Shown here: positions 1 to 5,603 of the stretch, in pieces | Numbering within the stretch: the first letter of the stretch is position 1 | Layout of the letters: each line of letters opens with the position of its first letter | The notes under the pieces: model-generated | The model's database searches: none | Seen by the model: only the letters and a program-made list of their open reading frames with translations | What the model was told of the DNA's origin: nothing | Origin: JALZDI01 sp965653225 | GTDB taxonomy: Bacteria > Actinomycetota > Actinomycetes > Propionibacteriales > Nocardioidaceae | Direction of reading: 5' to 3' | DNA: 7,643 bases | NCBI GenBank assembly: GCA_965653225.1 | Contig: CBFGZI010000158.1 | Coordinates: forward strand, 1 to 7,643 | Translations under genes and position numbers: made by a program

Positions 1-731
1 AGGTCGCGGATCCGGTCGATGGCCATCGCCGGCAGCCTCCGCACGATCGACCTGCGGACCGTGCTCTCGGTCACGAGCGAGACGTCACGACGCCGCTTGA
101 AGATGATCGTGTCCCGCACCACGAGGTGCCGCCAGCCCGCGGCGAGCGTCTCGATGGTGAACTGGAAGTCCTGGTAGGACAGGCCGTTCGGGACGTCCCG
201 GGTCACGTACGGGATCTCCAGGTGCGCCTCCCGCGGCGCCATGCACAACGAGTCGTAGTAGTGCCGGAAGTACAGGTAGTGCGGCGTGAACAGCCGGGAC
301 TCCTGGTCGATGTTGAGGGCGACGGTCTTCTGCGCGTCGAACACCACGTTGAGCTCCGGGTGGGCGATGGCCTGCTCGCCGCGCTCGGCCGCCGCGTCCA
401 GCGCCGCGACGCCCTCCGCCAGCCAGTTCTCGCTGAACAGGTCGTCGGCGTCCAGGAACGCCACGTAGCGGCCACTGCTCTCACGCACCAGCGCGTTGCG
501 GGCCCGGCCGAGCTCGCGCTCCTGCAGAACGCGCCGCTGCCAGTGGTCGAAGTGCGACTGATGAAAGTACGCCGAAGCGGCCTCCGACGGCGCGTCGAGC
601 CCGATGATCGTCTCGACGGTGAACCCTCGGGCACGCGCAACCTCGACGGCGACGTCTGCCGACCGCATGGTCGGCCCGGCGACGACCGTCTCGTCATGAG
701 CGTTGACGATGACGGTGAGGTCGGTGCTCAT
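1..731 (-). CDS. Glycosyltransferase family 2 (GT-A fold), 3' end beyond window
   Basis: Translating the minus strand from the ATG at 731 gives 243 open codons to the window edge, so the C-terminus is missing. The N-terminus (TDLTVIVNAHDE, residues 3-14) matches the first beta strand of the GT2 nucleotide-sugar fold. A helix with RELGRARNALVRESSGRYVAFLDADD follows; DADD at residues 94-97 is the metal/nucleotide-sugar DXD motif. YQDFQF at 186-191 sits where GT2 enzymes carry their catalytic-base ED motif. The family transfers a sugar from an activated donor to a growing glycan or lipid carrier on the cytoplasmic side; donor and acceptor cannot be read here. The start is firm: it overlaps the upstream stop as ATGA, with AGGAGG seven bases upstream. 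It is translationally coupled to the GT4-like gene, so the two probably build the same polymer. No signal peptide or membrane segment is seen in the visible part. Confidence 0.88.
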   Translation of the reverse strand, partial: MSTDLTVIVNAHDETVVAGPTMRSADVAVEVARARGFTVETIIGLDAPSEAASAYFHQSHFDHWQRRVLQERELGRARNALVRESSGRYVAFLDADDLFSENWLAEGVAALDAAAERGEQAIAHPELNVVFDAQKTVALNIDQESRLFTPHYLYFRHYYDSLCMAPREAHLEIPYVTRDVPNGLSYQDFQFTIETLAAGWRHLVVRDTIIFKRRRDVSLVTESTVRRSIVRRLPAMAIDRIRD

Positions 732-2608
732 CCCGCGGCCTCCTCGCTCTGCCGACTCGCGGCGTCGACGAGCAACAGGCCGGCGACATGGTCGGCATAC
801 GCCGCCTCGGTGCGCTCCCGGAGCATCCGGTCGCGCAACGCCTGTGACCGTCGGCGTGCCCCCGTCGGGTCGGCAAGCACGTCGCGGATCGCGTGGACGT
901 ACGCCTGCGGGTTGCCCGCATCCGCCACCGGCCACGAGTCGTCCTCGCCGAGAACCTCTCCGGTGCCGCCGACCAGGCTTCCGACGATCGGTATGCCGGT
1001 CATCGCCACCTCCAGCAGCTGGCTCGGGACACCGTCCCATCCGGACGTGTACAGCCACACGTCGGCATCGGACAGCTCGAGGTCGGAGAGGTGCGCGTAG
1101 GCACCCTCCAGCCGCACGTTGTCGGGCGCCTCGCCCACATGGTCGCGAGTGAGTACCGACTCGCCCCACATCCGGAAGTCGACGTCGGGCATGAGCCGAG
1201 CGACACCGAACACGACGTCGATGCGCTTCTGCCGGTCCCACCGACCGGCCCAGAACACCTGAGGACGTCGTGACGGGCCCGACGTCGCCGGGGCGCAGAC
1301 CACGGGTATGGATCGATCTACTGGGGCGCGGAGGACATGGATGCGGCTCGCCTGCTCGGGTCCGAGCTGGTGTCGCTCGCGCAGCCAGCTCGCGAGGTAG
1401 GCGCTGTCGGTGATCACGCCCTCGACGAGGTCGAAGCAACGGTAGAACTGCCGCAGCGGCAGCCCCAGCCAGTTGCCCATGGGCTGCTGCTCGTTGCAGA
1501 ACAGCATCAGGAAGAGACGCTCGGAGGCTGCCAGCGCCTTTCCGTACACCGTGAGGGCGTCGTACAGCAGTGTCGAGTTGACGTTGACCACAGCGTCGGC
1601 ATGGAACGAGCGAATCAGCTCGACGAGCAAGCGCTGAGCTGCATTCGGGTCCATCGCCTCGACCGCGCCGGCGAGGTCGAGCTCCCGCACGCCCGCGGGG
1701 AAGCGACCAGGTGACGCGGTCCCGCCCTTGTCGGTGTAGATCACCACGATGTCGCGGGGGTCGACCCGACTGCTCAGCGCATGGGCGATATGCCCCTCGA
1801 CCCTGCGGCCGCCTCCCCAGCGGGGTTCGGTGGCAACGATCAGGAGTCGGGCCCCGGCGAAGCCCGCCGCGCGCTGGCTGGCGTATATCGCCGCGACCTG
1901 GTCGACGGTGTTGACCGAGAACAGCGGCGGAATGGTCGGCCGCGTGGTCTCGGCCCACAGGTCACCGATCAGCGGCTCGACCTCCGTCGCCCGCGCGAAC
2001 ATCTCGCCGAGCGTGCCCGTCCGCAGTCTCTTCTGCAGGTCCGACCGGGTGGCGGCGAGCTCCTCGGCCAGCTCGCCCGGCTCCATGCCCAGTACGCCAG
2101 CCATCTTCTCCAGGCCGGGGGCCGGGTCGGCGATCTCGCCTGCCGCCTTGCCGCGTTTGAGCCACTCGAGGTAGGGACTGCGCTCCGGACCTCTCGCCTT
2201 GTCCGGATAACGCGCAAGGTAGGCCCGCATGTTGAAGTTGATCTCCGGAGTGGCCTTGACCTGCGCACCGTTGCCGAGGAAGTGCTGCAGCGGGTCGAAG
2301 TCACCGATCGAGAGCATGCCTCGCGCCTGCGTCAGGAAGTGCGTGACGTCGAAGTGCTCGTAGGCGAGGTCGTAGTCCTCGTCAACTCCGGCGGGAAGCA
2401 TCGCTCTCTGCAGGCGCGCCACGTGCGCGTCCATGATCGGGCCGAGGTTGGTCTTCTCCTCGACGACCTCGCGGGGAGTCCCCCGCGAGGCGCGCGCCGG
2501 TGCGTCGTCGGCCGCACTGCTCGGTCGCCTCAGGCGAGCCTTCACCGCGGCGCCGCCACGGCGCAGCCGGCTCCGGATCTTCCGGGCCAACTGACGAGGG
2601 GCTACCAC
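728..2608 (-). CDS. Large GT4-like (GT-B) glycosyltransferase with N-terminal accessory region
   Basis: A 626-residue protein from the GTG at 2608; an in-frame ATG at 2716 would add 36 residues. I prefer 2608 because AAGGGG lies 8 bases upstream and a -10-like TAGGGT lies between the two starts. A basic N-terminus (RKIRSRLRRGG) precedes an accessory region at about residues 84-164, with FDPLQHFLGNG, YLARYPD and PYLEWLKRGKAAGEIADP. This resembles the repeats found ahead of catalytic domains in polysaccharide glycosyltransferases. The GT-B domains follow: GRWDRQKRID at 455-464 is the typical GT4 donor-site strand with the basic R/K residues, then DGVPSQLLE at 525-533 and the glycine-rich GGTGEVLGE. 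Family 4 enzymes normally have E-x7-E here; this protein has D-x7-E. Transfer of a sugar to a surface polysaccharide in the cytoplasm is the likely role; substrate unknown. First gene of the leftward operon; no membrane span seen. Confidence 0.85.
   Translation of the reverse strand: MVAPRQLARKIRSRLRRGGAAVKARLRRPSSAADDAPARASRGTPREVVEEKTNLGPIMDAHVARLQRAMLPAGVDEDYDLAYEHFDVTHFLTQARGMLSIGDFDPLQHFLGNGAQVKATPEINFNMRAYLARYPDKARGPERSPYLEWLKRGKAAGEIADPAPGLEKMAGVLGMEPGELAEELAATRSDLQKRLRTGTLGEMFARATEVEPLIGDLWAETTRPTIPPLFSVNTVDQVAAIYASQRAAGFAGARLLIVATEPRWGGGRRVEGHIAHALSSRVDPRDIVVIYTDKGGTASPGRFPAGVRELDLAGAVEAMDPNAAQRLLVELIRSFHADAVVNVNSTLLYDALTVYGKALAASERLFLMLFCNEQQPMGNWLGLPLRQFYRCFDLVEGVITDSAYLASWLRERHQLGPEQASRIHVLRAPVDRSIPVVCAPATSGPSRRPQVFWAGRWDRQKRIDVVFGVARLMPDVDFRMWGESVLTRDHVGEAPDNVRLEGAYAHLSDLELSDADVWLYTSGWDGVPSQLLEVAMTGIPIVGSLVGGTGEVLGEDDSWPVADAGNPQAYVHAIRDVLADPTGARRRSQALRDRMLRERTEAAYADHVAGLLLVDAASRQSEEAAG
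739..744 (-). promoter_or_regulatory. Ribosome binding site (AGGAGG) of the family 2 glycosyltransferase
   Basis: A perfect AGGAGG on the minus strand lies 7 bases before the ATG at 731, inside the last codons of the upstream glycosyltransferase. With the ATGA overlap it fixes the downstream start and indicates its own strong initiation in addition to coupling. Confidence 0.75.
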
Positions 2609-2616
2609 GTCGCTTT

Positions 2617-2622
2617 CCCCTT
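2617..2622 (-). promoter_or_regulatory. Ribosome binding site deciding the GTG start of the GT4-like gene
   Basis: AAGGGG on the minus strand is 8 bases before the GTG at 2608. The longer-ORF ATG at 2716 has no comparable site and falls within an inverted repeat, so this site argues for the shorter protein. Confidence 0.55.
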
Positions 2623-2670
2623 GCTCGCCTCGACTGCCTGTTCGGCGCAGCACGTCGCACGCCGACCCAA

Positions 2671-2676
2671 ACCCTA
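2671..2676 (-). promoter_or_regulatory. Candidate -10 element of the leftward glycosyltransferase operon
   Basis: TAGGGT fits the actinobacterial TAnnnT pattern. Transcription would begin near 2664 and give a leader of about 55 bases before the GTG at 2608. No convincing -35 hexamer is found at 16-18 bp spacing, so the promoter may be weak, activator-dependent or read by another sigma factor. Confidence 0.35.
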
Positions 2677-2694
2677 GCCAAGACAGGTGAGTCG

Positions 2695-2735
2695 ACGGGT
2701 CGGGACGCCCGACCACCCGTGCCGGGCCTCCCGGC
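2695..2735. repeat. Two adjacent inverted repeats in the divergent intergenic region
   Basis: The first dyad has perfect 7-base arms GGTCGGG (2698-2704) and CCCGACC (2708-2714) around ACG. It can alternatively pair outward, ACGGGT (2695-2700) with ACCCGT (2715-2720). The second, directly adjacent, has GCCGGG (2721-2726) and CCCGGC (2730-2735) around CCT. They lie just upstream of the candidate leftward -10 element, where an operator could sit. Neither is followed by a T-tract on either strand, so an intrinsic terminator is unlikely. In such GC-rich DNA short dyads also arise by chance. Confidence 0.45.
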
Positions 2736-2887
2736 CCACATCGCGCTGGGTTAGTCTGGGTGATTCCGTGGGGACGCGCTCAACGTGTTCGCGAAGGTTC
2801 CCGGCCCCCCACCTACGCGAACTCCCCTACGCCAGGGAGCGCTACCCTCGACGCGGACTGCGGAGTTTTGGGATGGGAGCCTGAAGC

Positions 2888-2974
2888 GTGGTCATGCTGG
2901 ACCGCACCACGGATCTTCTCGAGCGAGTTCATGGTCGTAAGCCAGTACGGGCGGGAGATCGTCGCCGATGGTGA
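2888..2974 (+). CDS. Possible small ORF or frameshifted gene remnant, function unknown
   Basis: A GTG at 2888 has GGGAG (2875-2879) eight bases upstream, one of the better ribosome sites in the window, and opens a 28-codon frame beginning VVMLDRTTDLLERVHGRKPV. Its TGA at 2972 overlaps an ATG at 2968 (ATGGTGA) that starts a 25-codon frame, which in turn overlaps the sulfotransferase start as TCATGA. In a third frame, codons from the ATG at 2931 to the TGA at 3021 read MVVSQYGREIVADGDTFARH and further, with very GC-rich third positions. A protein-like N-terminus in one frame and a coding-like stretch in another suggest either a leader peptide coupling translation into the sulfotransferase or an old frameshift. 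The joined sequence faintly recalls the N-terminus of aconitase-superfamily dehydratases, which is only a guess. Third-position GC of the called frame is low for this genome. Confidence 0.22.
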   Translation: MVMLDRTTDLLERVHGRKPVRAGDRRRW

Positions 2975-3041
2975 CACCTTTGCGAGGCACGGCCACGCCG
3001 TCTGCGCGCGCGTCGACGGCTGACCGGCATGGGACGCTCTC

Positions 3042-3920
3042 ATGAGCGAACCGGGCGAAAACGGCCCACAACCCGGGCCGCGCTACCGGCGGCTGGCGAA
3101 GGCCGTCCTGCGGAGGGTGCCTCCGGTAAGGCGCGTACTGGCGCAGCGGGACGACCTGGCCCAGGAGGTCGCGAGCCTGCGCCGGCAGAACGCGCGGCTG
3201 CGGGAGGCCACGCGCCTGCAGCGGCCGGAAGGGGGCGCGGCCCGCGGCCGGCGGCGGCTAGAGCGCGTGGATAGCCGTGAGGACCTCGGCTACCTGTTCA
3301 TCGTGACGTACGGGCGCTCGGGCTCGACGCTGCTGCAGGGAATCCTCTCCTCCATCCCCGGCTACCTGATCCGCGGGGAGAACGGCGGCGTGGCATACCA
3401 GCTGTACAGGTTCCACAGCATCGCCGCGGACCGAAGCGTCACCAAGGGCGGAAGGTGGAAGAGCCCGCAGAGCGCGTGGTTCGGCATCGGTGGCTACCCG
3501 CAGGAGATGGCGGTGCGGGAGATGCGGAGGCTGATGCTCACCACCGTCATACGCCCGGAGCCGGACTCCCGCGTGGTCGGGTTCAAGGAGATCCGCTGGC
3601 TGCAGGCGGACCTGCACGACTACGTCGACTTCCTGCGGGAGGTCTTCCCCGGCGCCCGCTTCGTGGTCAACACCCGGAACCTCGATGACGTCGCCGCCAG
3701 CAAGTGGTGGGCCGAGGACCCCGAGGCCCGTCCGACCCTCGCGGCAGCCGAGTCCCGCATGCTGGGACTCCTCGAGCATCTGGGTGACGACGCCTACCAC
3801 ATCCACTACGACGACTATGCGCACAGCCCGGCCAAGCTACGCGGGCTGTTCGACTGGCTCGGCGAGCCCTTCGACGAGGCTCAGGTCGCCGAAGTCATGG
3901 CGAAGCGCCACGGATACTGA
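3042..3920 (+). CDS. PAPS-dependent sulfotransferase with N-terminal coiled coil
   Basis: This 292-residue protein should move sulfate from PAPS to a hydroxyl or amino group, plausibly on a carbohydrate given its neighbours. The 5'-phosphosulfate loop is YGRSGSTLL at residues 90-98. The 3'-phosphate site is FVVNTRNLDDVAASKWW at 207-223, with R212 and S220 at the usual arginine and serine positions. The C-terminal part (HYDDYAHSPAKLRGLFDWLGEPFDE, 255-279) and the RHGY ending are typical of bacterial Sulfotransfer_1/Sulfotransfer_3 enzymes, and the length is normal. Before the catalytic domain lie a basic helix (residues 14-36) and a coiled coil (about 37-58, ASLRRQNARLRE), which may mediate dimerisation or membrane association. 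No signal peptide, so cytoplasmic, as PAPS use requires. The ATG at 3042 has GGGA seven bases upstream. No PAPS synthesis gene is visible in the window. The acceptor is unknown. Confidence 0.86.
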   Translation: MSEPGENGPQPGPRYRRLAKAVLRRVPPVRRVLAQRDDLAQEVASLRRQNARLREATRLQRPEGGAARGRRRLERVDSREDLGYLFIVTYGRSGSTLLQGILSSIPGYLIRGENGGVAYQLYRFHSIAADRSVTKGGRWKSPQSAWFGIGGYPQEMAVREMRRLMLTTVIRPEPDSRVVGFKEIRWLQADLHDYVDFLREVFPGARFVVNTRNLDDVAASKWWAEDPEARPTLAAAESRMLGLLEHLGDDAYHIHYDDYAHSPAKLRGLFDWLGEPFDEAQVAEVMAKRHGY

Positions 3921-3972
3921 CCCGCTCGCAGTCGCGCCCCGGGACCGAAAGTCGCTCGACCGCGCCCTTGTG

Positions 3973-4001
3973 TTGGGCTGTGGCGACCGGTACGGCACTA
4001 T
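3973..4001 (+). promoter_or_regulatory. Candidate promoter of the propeller gene, possibly leaderless
   Basis: TTGGGC (3973-3978) and CACTAT (3996-4001) are spaced 17 bp apart, and the predicted start point falls at or next to the ATG at 4008. No Shine-Dalgarno sequence precedes that ATG, which fits leaderless initiation. An overlapping alternative is TTGTGT (3968-3973) with TACGGC (3991-3996), also at 17 bp, but its -10 is poorer. The gene could also be read through from the sulfotransferase 87 bp upstream. Confidence 0.33.
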
Positions 4002-4007
4002 TGCCGG

Positions 4008-5603
4008 ATGAAGAACGCCCCCTGGATGCGTACTCACGTCGACACGCCCATGGACCTGAAGTTCTCCGTCGTCGAGCAGCACCGCGTCACCGCACCGCTG
4101 GCCGAGGGCTTCGTCAGCCTCGATGACCGCTTCAGCTCGGCGAAGGGACTGCGAGGCTACGAGCAGCACGCCCCCGGTCCGGAGAACCGGGCGGCCGAGG
4201 TCGACCGGCGGCACGGGACGCTCTCGCTCAGCGGCGACGAGCCCTTCTTCACGCTGTTCCGCTCCGAGAGCCACCAGGGTGCGCCGTACACCACCGTGGT
4301 CGCCGACGTGATCTCCTTCGCGGGCACCGGCGGCGAGCAGGACGCCGTGTTCGTCGGCCTGGTGAAGGACGACGACAACTACGTCGTCGCCTGGTTCAGC
4401 CACGTCAGTGGAGCCGCCGGGGTCGACGCGGTCGTCGACGGGGACCTGCAGACGCTCGGCGCGGTCGACCTGCCCATCCACGCGCCGTGCCGCGTGGCCT
4501 TCTCCCTCACCGGAACCGTGTGCGGCGCACTCGTCGACGAAGGTCAGGGCTTCAAGCCGCTGGTGCGTGCGCACCTCCCCGAGAGCCTCACCGACCACGG
4601 CGACAGCGACGTGCGCAAGCCCGCGGTGCTTGCGGAGTACCGCAACGCGTTCGGCGCACGCGCCTCCTCGGGGACCATCCGGCTCGACGGCGTTCAGGCG
4701 GGCTACTTCGGGCAGACCGGCGTGCGCGACCCGCACGTGGTGACGCACGCGGACGGCTCCCCGTACATCAAGTACGGCAAGGTCTTCCTGACGATGACCC
4801 ATGGCGGGCTGGCGTTCTTCGAGACCGCCCACTGGGGCGTGTGGACGCTCGACCTGAGCAACAACAAGCTCGAGCCGGTGGCCAAGCTGTACTTCAAGCG
4901 TGACGGCTCCGAGGCGCTGCACGGCGACCACGCGGGCCACCTTGTGCGGGACGAGGAGAACGACCGGTGGGTCGTCGTCACCAGCACCTGGGGCGACTTC
5001 ACCGGCGACCGGGTCGACGTGCACTACTCGACGGCGCCGCTGTCCACCGACCTGCTGCACGGCGTGCACGTGCTGGAGACCCAGCAGCTCAAGCTGCCTG
5101 TCGACGGGCTGCCCACCGAGGCCGTCGGCCAGTGGGACCCGCACCTGGTGCAGATCGACGACCGGTGGTACGTCGCGTTCGTCAACGCCCGCGAGTTCTT
5201 CGACTTCTACCCCGTACTCGCACGCGGCGAACGGGGCGCCGACTTCACCGACCTGTCGCTGGTGGGCAGCGACCCGAGCAAGAACGAGACCGAGGGCGTC
5301 ACGCTGCAGCGCGTCGACGGGCAGTGGTTCGTGCTGGCCAGCAACGGCGACAACTCGCCGGAAGACATCCGCGACCAGTACCCCGTGTACGACCTGACGA
5401 TGGCGCAGGTCGGCACGCTCGACGCACCGCACCCGTCGAACATCCCCTGGCCGACGGTGTTCCCGACGCCGGCGTCACGGGACCGTACCCGCTGGATGAT
5501 GGTGACCTTCGACGGCACCGCGTGGTACCGCGACGTGCTCGGCTACGGCAGCCACGGCAAGGTGCTGGTTTTGCAGGGCAAGCCGCTCACCCAGCGCCGG
5601 TAG
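4008..5603 (+). CDS. Predicted GH43-like five-bladed beta-propeller protein with N-terminal beta-sandwich
   Basis: A 531-residue protein I cannot assign to a named family. Residues about 35-230 are strand-rich with regular hydrophobic alternation (TTVVADVISF, DAVFVGLVKDDDNYVVAWF), like a LamG/concanavalin-type sandwich. Residues about 236-525 carry repeated blade-like motifs: RDPHV (240-244), HGDHAGHLVRDEENDRWVVVTS (305-326), QWDPHLVQIDDRWYVAFVNAR (375-395), NETEGVTLQRVDGQWFVLASNG (426-447), and a final MMVTFDG blade. D241, D377 and E429 are placed like the Asp base, Asp modulator and Glu acid of clan F hydrolases (GH43/GH62), so hydrolysis of a furanoside or pyranoside bond is plausible but unproven. 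No signal peptide or membrane span is seen, unusual for a polysaccharide hydrolase. Lying after the sulfotransferase and beside glycosyltransferases, it may trim or bind the glycan made here. No ribosome site precedes the ATG at 4008; ATGs at 4026 and 4050 are alternatives. Confidence 0.72.
   Translation: MKNAPWMRTHVDTPMDLKFSVVEQHRVTAPLAEGFVSLDDRFSSAKGLRGYEQHAPGPENRAAEVDRRHGTLSLSGDEPFFTLFRSESHQGAPYTTVVADVISFAGTGGEQDAVFVGLVKDDDNYVVAWFSHVSGAAGVDAVVDGDLQTLGAVDLPIHAPCRVAFSLTGTVCGALVDEGQGFKPLVRAHLPESLTDHGDSDVRKPAVLAEYRNAFGARASSGTIRLDGVQAGYFGQTGVRDPHVVTHADGSPYIKYGKVFLTMTHGGLAFFETAHWGVWTLDLSNNKLEPVAKLYFKRDGSEALHGDHAGHLVRDEENDRWVVVTSTWGDFTGDRVDVHYSTAPLSTDLLHGVHVLETQQLKLPVDGLPTEAVGQWDPHLVQIDDRWYVAFVNAREFFDFYPVLARGERGADFTDLSLVGSDPSKNETEGVTLQRVDGQWFVLASNGDNSPEDIRDQYPVYDLTMAQVGTLDAPHPSNIPWPTVFPTPASRDRTRWMMVTFDGTAWYRDVLGYGSHGKVLVLQGKPLTQRR

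Larger units (their letters stand above)
2609..2887. other. Divergent intergenic region without a convincing gene
   Basis: This gap separates the leftward glycosyltransferases from the rightward block. Besides the inverted repeats and the minus-strand -10 candidate, there are plus-strand TAnnnT hexamers at 2752-2757 (TAGTCT) and 2843-2848 (TACCCT), either of which could serve the rightward genes, but neither has a good -35 partner. ORFs crossing this gap lack a recognisable domain and a good ribosome site, and I do not call them. Confidence 0.5.

Noticed and set aside
126..1100. A 324-codon plus-strand frame over the two glycosyltransferases
   Set aside because: It crosses the ATGA junction of two minus-strand genes with clear family motifs and has no domain of its own.
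1781..2677. A 298-codon plus-strand frame within the GT4-like gene
   Set aside because: No motif, no ribosome site, and a composition matching antisense translation of the sense gene.
2695..2735. Intrinsic terminator
   Set aside because: The stems are GC-rich but no T-tract follows on either strand, and the site lies upstream of both flanking gene starts.
2813..3043. A 76-codon minus-strand ORF in the divergent region
   Set aside because: Its start lies within the sulfotransferase start, it lacks a ribosome site, and no motif is visible.
3837..5432. A 531-codon open frame on the minus strand opposite the propeller gene
   Set aside because: It has no recognisable domain, is rich in Val, Arg, His and Asp as expected from an antisense GC-rich frame, and the plus strand carries clear propeller motifs. 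The equal length to the sense gene is coincidence.
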